Assembly: GCA_900541205.1 (NCBI GenBank)
Contig: UQIV01000003.1
Location: forward strand, 1 to 64,000
Direction of reading: 5' to 3'
Length of the DNA stretch: 64,000 nucleotides
Source of the DNA: an uncultured Collinsella sp.
GTDB taxonomy: Bacteria > Actinomycetota > Coriobacteriia > Coriobacteriales > Coriobacteriaceae
In this document: positions 43,105 to 51,185 of the stretch, piece by piece
Position numbering within the stretch: the first letter of the stretch is position 1
How the letters are laid out: each line of letters begins with the position of its first letter
Notes under the pieces: generated by a model
Seen by the model: only the letters and a program-made list of their open reading frames with translations
What the model was told of the DNA's origin: nothing
Databases searched by the model: none
Position numbers and translations under genes: made by a program

Positions 43105-43962
43105 CTACTCCACGACCTTATCCGGCTGGATGAGTTCCTCATAGTAGCTGATGTGCTCTCGGGCGTCCTCAATTTCGGGCAGCAGGAAGTTGTAGATAAC
43201 CTCTATGATCATCGTGGCGCTCATCTTGGAGAACGCGAAGTCGCCCGTTGTCAGCAGCGCCTCGTGATTGACGGTATTAAAGGTGTAGTCGGCTAGGCGC
43301 GCAAGTGGAGACTTGCTGTCGCTGCTGATGACGACCACGGTGGCACCGCAGTCGCGAGCTGCTTTTGCCATGCGATTCAAACGGCGCGACTTGCCGGAGT
43401 TCGAGATCAGCACGATAACGTCGCCGGGGCGTAACGTGAGCGCAAAGCCGATTGATGTCTCGCTGATGGTGCTCGCCATGCAGCGCAGGCCCAGCTGTGA
43501 AAACTTAAATGTCGCATCGAGCGCGACCGCGTTCGTATTGCCCACGGCGGCGAACTCAATAACGCCGGCATTCTTAAGCGCGTGCACAACAGCGGCCAAC
43601 GTGTCGTGATCAATGCCGTCGATGGTCGCATTAAGCTCACTCACCTTGGCGGCGAGGATATTTTTAAGGCTCTGCTCCATGTTGTCGAGCGAGACCTCGT
43701 CGGTCAGGCCCTCATTGCGCTGACTCTCTAAGTCGCGAGCCAACGAAAACTGAAAGCTGCGGAAGCTGCCAAAGCCCAGCTTGCGGCAAAAGCGCGAGAC
43801 CGTCGCCTCGGACGTGGCAGCGGCTCGTGAGAGCTGGGCGGCCGTCAGGCGCGGCGCCTCGGACTGGTGCTCCAATATATAGTCGACAATGCGCTGCTCG
43901 GAATCGCTGTACCCTTTGTGCGTGCTAATAAGGGAGAGCGCGCTCTTGCTGCTATCGGTCAT
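43105..43962 (-). CDS. RpiR family transcriptional regulator
   Basis: Sugar-phosphate-sensing regulator, 285 aa. An N-terminal HTH_6 domain (about residues 1-77; LSRAAATSEATVSRFCRKLGFGSFRSF is the recognition region, positions 47-73) is followed by a SIS domain (about 120-250) with the phosphosugar-binding VIVLISNSGKSRRLNRMAK. ATG 43962 is chosen because AGGAG lies 6 bases upstream. A longer frame from 44028 has no site. The gene is divergent from fruA and I infer that it controls the fructose PTS locus in response to a sugar phosphate. Confidence 0.9.
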   Translation of the reverse strand: MTDSSKSALSLISTHKGYSDSEQRIVDYILEHQSEAPRLTAAQLSRAAATSEATVSRFCRKLGFGSFRSFQFSLARDLESQRNEGLTDEVSLDNMEQSLKNILAAKVSELNATIDGIDHDTLAAVVHALKNAGVIEFAAVGNTNAVALDATFKFSQLGLRCMASTISETSIGFALTLRPGDVIVLISNSGKSRRLNRMAKAARDCGATVVVISSDSKSPLARLADYTFNTVNHEALLTTGDFAFSKMSATMIIEVIYNFLLPEIEDAREHISYYEELIQPDKVVE

Positions 43963-44064
43963 GGATGGCTCCTGGTTGGCATGAAAATCGGACTCGTTTT
44001 TAATGCCATAGTATACGGGCAGTTTCAATTACAAGATACACCTTGCCGTTTCAAGTGTTGATGG

Positions 44065-44106
44065 TAAACTTTCACTTACCGTTTACGGTTATGAAAGAAC
44101 CTTTCA
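44065..44106 (+). promoter_or_regulatory. Candidate operators before fruA
   Basis: Two inverted repeats lie in the rpiR-fruA divergent region: GTAAAC...GTTTAC (44065-44087) and TGAAAG-AAC-CTTTCA (44092-44106). CTTTCA/TGAAAG half-sites also occur at 44069-44074 and before the second pfkB gene (50022-50049), where ACTTTCATTTAC nearly repeats ACTTTCACTTAC (44068-44079). Binding by the RpiR protein is inferred. Further downstream, GC-rich hairpins (44178-44213) sit in the fruA leader. Confidence 0.5.
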
Positions 44107-44233
44107 CCGGAGAATTGCGCCTTGTCTCTTCTCACGCGGACGGTAGGTTGGTATCTTTCAAGTGTGGAAAAACGCGCATTGAAGCGCGCATAGGGGAGCG
44201 CCCGCGGGCGCTGTACTCAAGAAGGAGGGACAC

Positions 44234-46237
44234 ATGGCTAAGTTTGACATCATCGCCGCGACCGGTTGCCCGACCGGCATTGCGCACACCTTCATGGCGA
44301 AGGAGGCGCTGGAGAAGGCAGCTGCCGAGCGAGGTCTGACCATTAAGGTCGAGACTCATGGCCAGGTCGGTGTCGAGAACGAGCTCACGAAGGGTGAGAT
44401 CGCCGGTGCCAAGGCCGTCGTCGTCGCAGCCGATAAGGATGTCCAGGCTGAGCGTTTCGCCGGTAAGCCCATGGTTTCCGTCGGTGTTTCCAAGGCCCTG
44501 TCTGTCGAGGCTGCTGGTAAGCTGATCGACCGCGCGCTCGCCGCCAAGGGCGACGACACGGTTGCGGCTGCTGCCGATGTCGAGGACGAGGTCGAGGAGA
44601 AGGAGTCCATCGGCCACGTCATTTACAAGCACCTCATGAATGGCGTCAGCCACATGCTGGTCTTCGTCGTCGCCGGTGGTGTTCTGACCGCCGTCTCGTT
44701 CCTGTGGGGCATTACGTCCTTCGATTCGACGGCTTCCGACTACAACACCTTTGCCGCGATGCTCAAGATCATCGGCGGCATTGCCATGAACCTCATGGTT
44801 CCGGTGCTTTCCGCCTATATCGCCGAGTCCATCGGCAAGCGTCCGGCGCTCGTCCCCGGCTTTGTTGCCGGCATGATCGCCATCCAGGGTCTGCCCGTTA
44901 ACGCCGATACCGGCATGATCGACGCCGGTGGCGCCGGCGTGGGCTTCGGCTTCCTGGGCGGCATCGTCGGCGGCTTCCTCGCTGGCTATGTCATCCTGCT
45001 GCTCGAGAAGGTTTTTGCCGGTCTGCCCAAGAACCTGGACGGCCTCAAGGCTATCTTCCTGTATCCGCTGTTCTCGACCGCCATCGTCGGTCTGGTCATG
45101 CTCGGTATCTCCGGCCCCATGGCTGCCATCAACACCGCCATGATGGACTTCCTCAAGGGCCTGTCCGCCTCTGGTGCCGTTGTCCTGGGTCTTGCCATCG
45201 GCTGCATGTGCGCCTTTGACATGGGCGGCCCGGTCAACAAGGCTGCTTACGTCACCGGTACCGCTATGCTCACCGAGGCTCTGGCTGCCGGTGTCGGCAC
45301 CGATACCTACAACTTCGGCACCAACTTCATGGCTGCCGTCTCCGCCGCCTGCATCGTTCCGCCGCTGATCACCACCTTCGCCGTCGTTGTCGGCAAGAAG
45401 TACTTCAGCCAGGAGGATCACGACGCCGGTGTCGTCAACCTCATCCTTGGTTGCACCCACATCACCGAGGGCGCCATTCCGTTCATGACCAAGAACATCT
45501 GGCCCGTCATGCCCATCATGATGCTCGGTTCCTCCATCGCTTCGATCCTGACCATTATGTTCAACGTTCACGATCCGGCGCCACACGGTGGCTTCCTGGT
45601 CCTGCCCGTTGTCGAGAACGGTCCGCTGTGGGTCCTCGCTATCCTCATCGGCGCCGTGGTCGGTGGCATCCTGTTCGTGGCCTTCAAGAAGTACGACTTC
45701 GAGAAGAACCAGAAGGCCGCTCCTGCAGCCAAGCCGGTTGAGGCCCCCAAGGCCGCTGCTGTCGAGGCCCCCAAGGCCGAGGCTGCCGACTTCGTGAAGG
45801 TCGAGAACGTCTTTGTCGCCGAGGACTTCGCATCTCGTGACGAGGCCCTGAGCTTTGTCTCCAACCAGGCCGTCAAGGCCGGTATCGCCGGCGACGCCGA
45901 CGCCGTGATGAACGCCTTCCTGGCCCGCGAGGCCGAGGGCACCACGGGCATGATGGAGGGCTTCGCCATTCCGCATGCCAAGTCCGACGCCATCACCGAG
46001 GCTGCCGTCATCGTCGTCAAGGACGATTCTGGCGTGACCGGTTGGGACACCATGGACGGCGCTCCCGTCAACGTTGCCATCGCCCTGCTCATCCCGGGCG
46101 CTCAGGCTGGTACTACGCACCTCAAGATCCTGTCCAAGGTCGCCGAGGCGCTCATGGACGAGGACTTCCGTGCCACCGTCAAGGGTTCCACCGACGCCGC
46201 CGAGATCGCCAAGACGATCAACGCTCGTCTGGTCTAA
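44234..46237 (+). CDS. fruA: Fructose PTS transporter, fused IIB-IIC-IIA
   Basis: Phosphoenolpyruvate-dependent uptake and phosphorylation of fructose to fructose 1-phosphate, 667 aa. IIB domain (1-100) with phospho-Cys12 in AATGCPTGIAHTF. IIC membrane domain (about 130-490) with eight to ten hydrophobic segments. A Pro/Ala/Lys linker (AAPAAKPVEAPKAAAV), then IIA (about 520-667) with the phospho-His in GFAIPHAKS. All phosphorylation sites are present. The start follows AAGGAGG. No FPr-type HPr domain is fused, consistent with separate ptsH and ptsI genes downstream. The sugar identity is inferred from family resemblance and the adjacent 1-phosphofructokinase genes. Confidence 0.92.
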   Translation: MAKFDIIAATGCPTGIAHTFMAKEALEKAAAERGLTIKVETHGQVGVENELTKGEIAGAKAVVVAADKDVQAERFAGKPMVSVGVSKALSVEAAGKLIDRALAAKGDDTVAAAADVEDEVEEKESIGHVIYKHLMNGVSHMLVFVVAGGVLTAVSFLWGITSFDSTASDYNTFAAMLKIIGGIAMNLMVPVLSAYIAESIGKRPALVPGFVAGMIAIQGLPVNADTGMIDAGGAGVGFGFLGGIVGGFLAGYVILLLEKVFAGLPKNLDGLKAIFLYPLFSTAIVGLVMLGISGPMAAINTAMMDFLKGLSASGAVVLGLAIGCMCAFDMGGPVNKAAYVTGTAMLTEALAAGVGTDTYNFGTNFMAAVSAACIVPPLITTFAVVVGKKYFSQEDHDAGVVNLILGCTHITEGAIPFMTKNIWPVMPIMMLGSSIASILTIMFNVHDPAPHGGFLVLPVVENGPLWVLAILIGAVVGGILFVAFKKYDFEKNQKAAPAAKPVEAPKAAAVEAPKAEAADFVKVENVFVAEDFASRDEALSFVSNQAVKAGIAGDADAVMNAFLAREAEGTTGMMEGFAIPHAKSDAITEAAVIVVKDDSGVTGWDTMDGAPVNVAIALLIPGAQAGTTHLKILSKVAEALMDEDFRATVKGSTDAAEIAKTINARLV

Positions 46238-46272
46238 TCCCCCAGCTCGCGAATAACATCGCCCCTTGTAAC

Positions 46273-46310
46273 AAAGGCGGAGACCCTCTCCAGGGCCTCC
46301 GCCTTTTTCA
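46273..46310 (+). terminator. Terminator after fruA
   Basis: AAAGGCGGAG / CTCCGCCTTT 10-bp stem with an interior able to pair further (CCCT/AGGG), followed by TTTCA. Confidence 0.85.
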
Positions 46311-46319
46311 TCCCCAAAT

Positions 46320-46388
46320 AAGTTGCGGTGAAATAGGGACTGTTTATACGATTCAACTCCAAATCCAGTCCCTATTTCACCGCAACTT
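46320..46388. repeat. Intergenic inverted-repeat element, family A copy 2
   Basis: Perfect 23-bp arms (46320-46342 and 46366-46388) beginning AAGTTGCGGTGAAATAGGGA, with a 23-base AT-rich loop. The outer 16 bases are identical to the arm at 12080-12095. The interior differs. The 523-base fruA-ptsH gap thus contains a terminator, this element, and the element at 46498-46624. The rest (46389-46497, 46625-46761) shows no gene. Confidence 0.8.
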
Positions 46389-46497
46389 CCAGAAGGGCAT
46401 AGAGGGAACTGCCCATTGAGTCTTTGTCGCGAACAGATCCTCAGCCAGAATTCCGTTCCGCCGATATTGCGCTGGACCGACTGGGTTTCCGCAGCTT

Positions 46498-46624
46498 GCT
46501 CGCCGGGCGGGCGCGGGTTAAGTTTGTCGCGAGTTCCGCACGCAAAGGAAAGCACTTAATGTGCTTTCCGTCTTGCGCAGGACTGTAGAGCAGCAAACTT
46601 AACCGCCCCGCCCGGCGGGCGAGC
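46498..46624. repeat. 127-bp GC-rich palindromic element
   Basis: Outer arms GCTCGCCGGGCGGGCGCGGG plus TTAAGTTTG (46498-46526) and their near-complement (46594-46624, differing by a small indel) enclose a nested hairpin GGAAAGCAC-TTAAT-GTGCTTTCC (about 46547-46569). No reading frame lies inside. It appears to be another MITE-like palindrome, unrelated in sequence to the other families. An AT-rich promoter-like stretch with TAATAT (46689-46694) lies between it and ptsH. Confidence 0.7.
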
Positions 46625-46761
46625 GCAGGGATACGACATCTGTCCAACAATTCGTGTGAAACACAATGAAAAACCGTTTGATGTGAGTTAATATAAACAA
46701 CGTCGTGAATCTGACTCCTGCCACATGCATGACAGGGGTTAAACACAAAAAGGAGTCAACT

Positions 46762-47025
46762 ATGGTTTCTGAGAAGGCTACCCTCGTTAATCCTCAGGGT
46801 CTGCACATGCGTCCGGCTGGTCTGTTCGCCTCCACCATGGGCAAGTACGCCTGTGACGTGACGGTCGTCACCCCCGAGAAGGAGGTCAACGGCAAGTCCC
46901 CGATGGCACTTATGGCTGCTGGTATCCCCTGCGGCACCGAGGTCGAGGTCAAGTGCGACGGCGCTGACGAGGCCGAGGCTCTGGCTGCTGCCATCGAGCT
47001 CATCAAGAGCGGTCTTGGCGAGTAG
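46762..47025 (+). CDS. ptsH: Phosphocarrier protein HPr
   Basis: General PTS phosphocarrier, 87 aa. The phospho-His is in NPQGLHMRPAG (His15-like), and the regulatory serine region reads NGKSPMALMAAG, where the Ser corresponds to Ser46, the target of HPr kinase in Gram-positives. ATG 46762 follows AAAAAGGAG. It is separated from fruA by terminator and repeats, and from ptsI by 133 bases, so it may have its own promoter around 46,660-46,700. Confidence 0.95.
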   Translation: MVSEKATLVNPQGLHMRPAGLFASTMGKYACDVTVVTPEKEVNGKSPMALMAAGIPCGTEVEVKCDGADEAEALAAAIELIKSGLGE

Positions 47026-47158
47026 AACTCAAACGGGTCGCATGTTGAACAACTAAGTTCATATTTGGGGGCGCAGTGACCTGTTGTAAGGTAGCTGCGC
47101 TCTTTTGTCATGGATATGGCAAAACGCTTTATCACATGACACGGAGAGAGGAATGGGA

Positions 47159-48862
47159 ATGTATCAGGGAGTCAACGCTTCCGAGGGCATCGGTATCGGC
47201 ACCGTCATGGTCGCCGTCGATCCCGACTTGACGTTTGAGCCGCACGAGGTTGCTGATTCGGCAGCAGAGAAGGAGCGCTATCAGTCCGCTCTTTCGGTCT
47301 TCTGCGAGAAGACCCAGGCTCAGGCCGACCACATGAAGGAGACGGTGGGCGAGGCCGAGGCCGAGATCATGAGCGGACACATTGTCCTGGCTCAGGATCC
47401 GGGTATGACCGACGCCATCAACGCCGCCATTGACGGCGGTACCTGCGCCGAGCAGGCGCTCATGGACACCTCGACCATGTTCGAGAACATGTTCCTGTCC
47501 ATGGACGACGAGATGTTCCGTCTGCGCGCGGCCGACATCGCCGACATCCGCACCGGTATTCTGGCCGAGCTGCTGGGCAAGGAGGTCGTTGACCTCTCCG
47601 TCCTGCCCGAGAACACCGTCGTTGTCGTGCATGACCTCACGCCGTCCATGACCGCCACGATCGATAAGGCCCATGTTGCCGGTATCGTCACCGAGACCGG
47701 TGGCCGCACGTCGCACTCCGCGATCATCGCGCGCGCCCTCGAGATCCCGGCTGTCCTTTCGGTTTCCAACAGCTGCACCGCGTTGCGCAACGGTATGACC
47801 GTTGTCGTCGACGGTGGCAAGGGCATCGTCGAGGCCGATCCCGACGAGGAGACGCTCGCTGCCTACACCGCCAAGGCCGAGGCCTTCGCTGCCGAGAAGG
47901 CAGCCCTCGAGGCCTTCCGTGGTAAGCCGTCCGTGACTGCCGATGGCATCAAGAAGATCATCGCCTGCAACATCGGTAACCCCGATGACGTGCCCAACGC
48001 GCTCGATCACGACGCCGAGGCTATCGGTCTGTTCCGCTCCGAGTTCCTGTTCATGGACTCTGCTGAGCTTCCTTCCGAGGAGGAGCAGTTCAACGCCTAC
48101 CGTAAGGTCGCCAGCGCGCTCAAGGGCGCTCCGGTCATCATCCGCACGCTCGATGTGGGTGGCGACAAGGAGATTCCGTATCTGCATATGGTCAAGGAAG
48201 ACAACCCCTTCATGGGCTTCCGCGCCGTGCGTTACTGCCTGGCCAATCCCGACCAGTACAAGGTCCAGCTCCGCGCTCTGCTGCGCGCTAGCGCCTTCGG
48301 TGACGTCAAGATCATGATCCCGCTCGTCACCTGCGTCGAGGAGGTCTTGGCTGTCAAGGAGCTCGTCGAGCAGTGCAAGGCCGAGCTGACCGAAGAGGGT
48401 CGCAAGTTCAACGAGAACATCGAGGTCGGCATCATGGTCGAGACGCCCGCCGCTTCGCTGCTCGCAGACCGTCTTGCCGAGGTCGCCGACTTCTTCTCCA
48501 TCGGCACCAACGACCTGATCGGCTACACCATGTGCGCCGACCGTGGTAACGACACCATCTCCAACCTGTACCAGGTTTACTATCCCGCCGTGCTCCGCTC
48601 GCTCAAGAACATCATCGAGAGCGGCGTGAAGGCCGGCATCATGGTCGGTATGTGCGGCGAGGCCGCTGCCGATCCGCTGCTCGAGCCGCTGCTGATCAGC
48701 TGGGGCCTGGAGGAGTTCTCGATGAGCGCTCCTTCGATCCTGCGCGCCCGCAAGACCATCAGCCAGTGGACCAAGGCCGAGTGCGACGAGCTCGCCGAGA
48801 AGGCGCTCGCCTGCAACACCGCAGCCGAGGTCAAGGCACTGCTCGAGTCCGCAGCTCGCTAA
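47159..48862 (+). CDS. ptsI: PTS enzyme I (PEP-protein phosphotransferase)
   Basis: Transfers phosphate from PEP to HPr, 567 aa. Starts MYQGVNASEGIGIG. The swivelling domain holds the phospho-His in ETGGRTSHSAIIARALEIP. The PEP-binding barrel has GLFRSEFLFM, DVGGDKEIPYL, EVGIMVETPAA, SIGTNDLIGYTM and the C-terminal CGEAAADP. ATG 47159 is preferred to ATG 47153 because GGAGAGAGG is then 7-8 bases away. It acts with HPr to energise FruA and any other PTS permeases. Confidence 0.96.
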   Translation: MYQGVNASEGIGIGTVMVAVDPDLTFEPHEVADSAAEKERYQSALSVFCEKTQAQADHMKETVGEAEAEIMSGHIVLAQDPGMTDAINAAIDGGTCAEQALMDTSTMFENMFLSMDDEMFRLRAADIADIRTGILAELLGKEVVDLSVLPENTVVVVHDLTPSMTATIDKAHVAGIVTETGGRTSHSAIIARALEIPAVLSVSNSCTALRNGMTVVVDGGKGIVEADPDEETLAAYTAKAEAFAAEKAALEAFRGKPSVTADGIKKIIACNIGNPDDVPNALDHDAEAIGLFRSEFLFMDSAELPSEEEQFNAYRKVASALKGAPVIIRTLDVGGDKEIPYLHMVKEDNPFMGFRAVRYCLANPDQYKVQLRALLRASAFGDVKIMIPLVTCVEEVLAVKELVEQCKAELTEEGRKFNENIEVGIMVETPAASLLADRLAEVADFFSIGTNDLIGYTMCADRGNDTISNLYQVYYPAVLRSLKNIIESGVKAGIMVGMCGEAAADPLLEPLLISWGLEEFSMSAPSILRARKTISQWTKAECDELAEKALACNTAAEVKALLESAAR

Positions 48863-48936
48863 TTTGGTATCAGAGGTAACCGCGTGGTTGGAATGGGCCG
48901 GCCACGCGGCCCTCACATATACAGGGGGTACTGTAA

Positions 48937-49869
48937 ATGTTCTACACGCTAACCGCTAACCCGGCTGTCGACATGACGGTTTCGAGCTCTCCGCTCGAGC
49001 CCGATGAGAACGTCCGCACCGGCTCGGCCAGCTACACGGCTAACGGCAAGGGCCTTGACGTGTCCTTCGCCTTTAAGAAGATGGGCGTTGACACCGTCGC
49101 ACTCGGCTTCTTTGCTGGCTTTACGGGCAAGTTCATCGTCGAGGAGGTCATGAACCTGGGTTGTCTCTGCCGCCCGGTCTGGACCGACGGTATCACGCGC
49201 ATTAACACCTACGTCAACGATGGCCAGCACGAGTACGGCATCCTGAACCCGGGTGCTCCGATCACGCCGCAGCACCAGGAGGAGCTCTACAACATCCTGG
49301 ACACCGCGGGCGATCTTGAGTGCCTGATCGTTTCCGGCTCCGTGCCTCCCAAAGCTACGCCCGACTTCCTGGCTCAGGTCATGGAGCACGCTCAGGCTCG
49401 TGGCGCCGACGTCGTCCTGGACCTGTCCTCCGACAAGCTCAAGGAGCTCGCTCACAAGAAGCCGCTGCTCATCAAGCCGAACCATCACGAGATGAAGGCC
49501 ATCTTCGGCGTGCCGGTCGACACCGACGACGAGGTCCGCGTTGCCATGAAGATGGCTCACGACGCTGGCGTTCAGAACGTGCTGCTCACCCGTGGTAGCC
49601 GCGGCGACGCTTACTTCTCCAACGGCGAGGACATCTGGTACGCCAAGCGTGAGTTCAACATCAAGCTGGTTTCTTCCGTCTGCGCCGGCGACTGCACCCT
49701 CGCTGCGTTCCTGCACAAGTGGTACAGGGATCGCGACAACGTCGAGGAGGCCATGAAGCTCGCTATGGCCACCGGCGCCAACGTTGCTGAGTCCGTCGGC
49801 ATCGGCGACTTCGGTCACGTCGACGAGTATAGCAAGCGCGTTGCTGTCCGCAAGCTCGATCGTCAGTAA
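48937..49869 (+). CDS. PfkB-family sugar kinase, first copy (GKGxD variant)
   Basis: A 310-aa PfkB family kinase closely related to 1-phosphofructokinase (FruK) and tagatose-6-phosphate kinase (LacC). Starts MFYTLTANPAVDMTV. The first PfkB signature normally reads GKGxN, but here it is GKGLD (residues 37-41), so the conserved sugar-binding Asn is Asp. The C-terminal signature is CAGDC (249-253) with the catalytic Asp252 present but Cys in place of the usual Ser. IKPNHHEM is normal. It is a tandem paralogue of the next gene, which keeps Asn and Ser. It may act on a different sugar phosphate. A terminator follows, so each copy is a separate unit. Confidence 0.88.
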   Translation: MFYTLTANPAVDMTVSSSPLEPDENVRTGSASYTANGKGLDVSFAFKKMGVDTVALGFFAGFTGKFIVEEVMNLGCLCRPVWTDGITRINTYVNDGQHEYGILNPGAPITPQHQEELYNILDTAGDLECLIVSGSVPPKATPDFLAQVMEHAQARGADVVLDLSSDKLKELAHKKPLLIKPNHHEMKAIFGVPVDTDDEVRVAMKMAHDAGVQNVLLTRGSRGDAYFSNGEDIWYAKREFNIKLVSSVCAGDCTLAAFLHKWYRDRDNVEEAMKLAMATGANVAESVGIGDFGHVDEYSKRVAVRKLDRQ

Positions 49870-49897
49870 TCGAAACGCGACATATTCGTGCGCATGT

Positions 49898-49928
49898 GGC
49901 GCCCCGGTTTCGGCTGGGGCGCCTTTTT
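49898..49928 (+). terminator. Terminator after first pfkB gene
   Basis: GGCGCCCC / GGGGCGCC 8-bp stem with a 10-base loop, followed by TTTTTG. Confidence 0.85.
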
Positions 49929-50021
49929 GTTCCGCCACGGGGGAGAGGTGTTCCGCCGTACTTCATCGCTTCCACACCGTTCACCGAGTAGTCCTAGCCT
50001 TTTACCGATGCGTGGAATATA

Positions 50022-50049
50022 CTTTCATTTACACGTTGCTTCGTGAAAG
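50022..50049 (+). promoter_or_regulatory. Candidate operator before second pfkB gene
   Basis: CTTTCA (50022-50027) and TGAAAG (50044-50049) form an inverted pair just before the gene, and ACTTTCATTTAC (50021-50032) matches the fruA upstream ACTTTCACTTAC at 11 of 12 bases. I infer shared control by the RpiR regulator. Confidence 0.4.
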
Positions 50050-50057
50050 GAACATTC

Positions 50058-50990
50058 ATGATTTACACGCTCACTGCAAATCCCGCCATTGACTACAACA
50101 TCGCCTGCGACGGTCTTGCTGCCAACACCGTCACGCGTACCCGCAACGCGGTCTACACGCCCAACGGCAAGGGCCTCAACGTCTCGTTTACGCTTGACCA
50201 CTACGGCGTCGACACCACGATCCTGGGCTTTTTCGCCGGTTTCTCGGGTGAGTTTATCGTTAAGGGCGCCGAGGCCCTGGGCGTGCCCGTCAAGCCCGTG
50301 TGGACCGACGGCATTACGCGCGTCAATGTGTTCCTCAACGCCGGCTCCGACACCGAGTACAACATGGTCAACGCCGGTGCCGCCATCAACGAGGCCAACG
50401 AGCAGGAGATGTTTGAGCTCATCGATTCGCTCGATGACATGACCTGCCTGGTCATCAGCGGCTCGCTGCCTCCCAACACTTCCGAGGGCTTCTTGGCCGA
50501 GGTCCTGCGCCGCGTCAAGGCCAAGGGGGCCGAGTTCGTCCTCGACATCTCGAGCCATCAGCTGGCAGACCTCATTGCCATGGAGCCGCTGCTGATCAAG
50601 CCCAATGACGACGAGCTGCTTGACATCTTTGGCATTAAGGTGAGCGGTGGCGACGATGAGTCTGTCAAGGGCGCTATGGCTGAGCTTCATGCCAAGGGTG
50701 CCAAGAACGTGCTGCTGACCCTCGGTGGCGACGGCGCGTATTTCTCCAACGGTGAGCACATCTGGTTTGCCAACCGCACCTTCGACGTCAAGCTGCTGTC
50801 GACTGTCTGCGCCGGCGATTCCTCGCTCGCTGCCTTCCTGTCCGTATGGCACGACGCCCCCGAGCGAGTCGAGGATGCCTTGCGTCTTTCGATGGCCACC
50901 GGCGCCAACGTGGTCGAGTGCCCCGGTCTGGGCGATTTTGCTAAGGTGGACGAATATAAGAAGCACATCGAGGTTCGCCAGGTCTGCTAG
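50058..50990 (+). CDS. fruK: 1-phosphofructokinase (PfkB family), second copy
   Basis: Phosphorylates fructose 1-phosphate to fructose 1,6-bisphosphate, completing FruA-dependent fructose use. The protein is 310 aa, starts MIYTLTANPAIDYNI, has the canonical GKGLN signature (37-41), IKPNDDELLDIFG, and CAGDSSLAAF with catalytic Asp254. Roughly half of the residues agree with the upstream copy. ATG 50058 follows GAAAGGA. The canonical motifs make it the better candidate for true FruK. LacC-type tagatose-6-phosphate kinase activity cannot be excluded. Confidence 0.88.
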   Translation: MIYTLTANPAIDYNIACDGLAANTVTRTRNAVYTPNGKGLNVSFTLDHYGVDTTILGFFAGFSGEFIVKGAEALGVPVKPVWTDGITRVNVFLNAGSDTEYNMVNAGAAINEANEQEMFELIDSLDDMTCLVISGSLPPNTSEGFLAEVLRRVKAKGAEFVLDISSHQLADLIAMEPLLIKPNDDELLDIFGIKVSGGDDESVKGAMAELHAKGAKNVLLTLGGDGAYFSNGEHIWFANRTFDVKLLSTVCAGDSSLAAFLSVWHDAPERVEDALRLSMATGANVVECPGLGDFAKVDEYKKHIEVRQVC

Positions 50991-51012
50991 CCGCATCGAT
51001 ACATCGTTGCCG

Positions 51013-51048
51013 AACACCCGCTTTGGATTACCAGGGCGGGTGTTTTTT
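51013..51048 (+). terminator. Terminator after fruK
   Basis: AACACCCGC / GCGGGTGTT 9-bp stem followed by a run of six T. Confidence 0.85.
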
Positions 51049-51185
51049 GCGCGCTGAACGTATGTGGCGTCTGCTGTCTCGTTTTATCGAATTGACGACG
51101 CGATTGCGTGTGCGCGCTTTCTCGTTTCTTGTTAGACTTCTTGAGAACCATCGAATTACGCTCGCAAGTGCAGGAGGCCATAGGC

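Noticed and set aside
49611..50057. First pfkB gene as a dead duplicate
   Set aside because: It is full length, with catalytic Asp, normal codon use and its own terminator, so divergence of function is more likely than decay.
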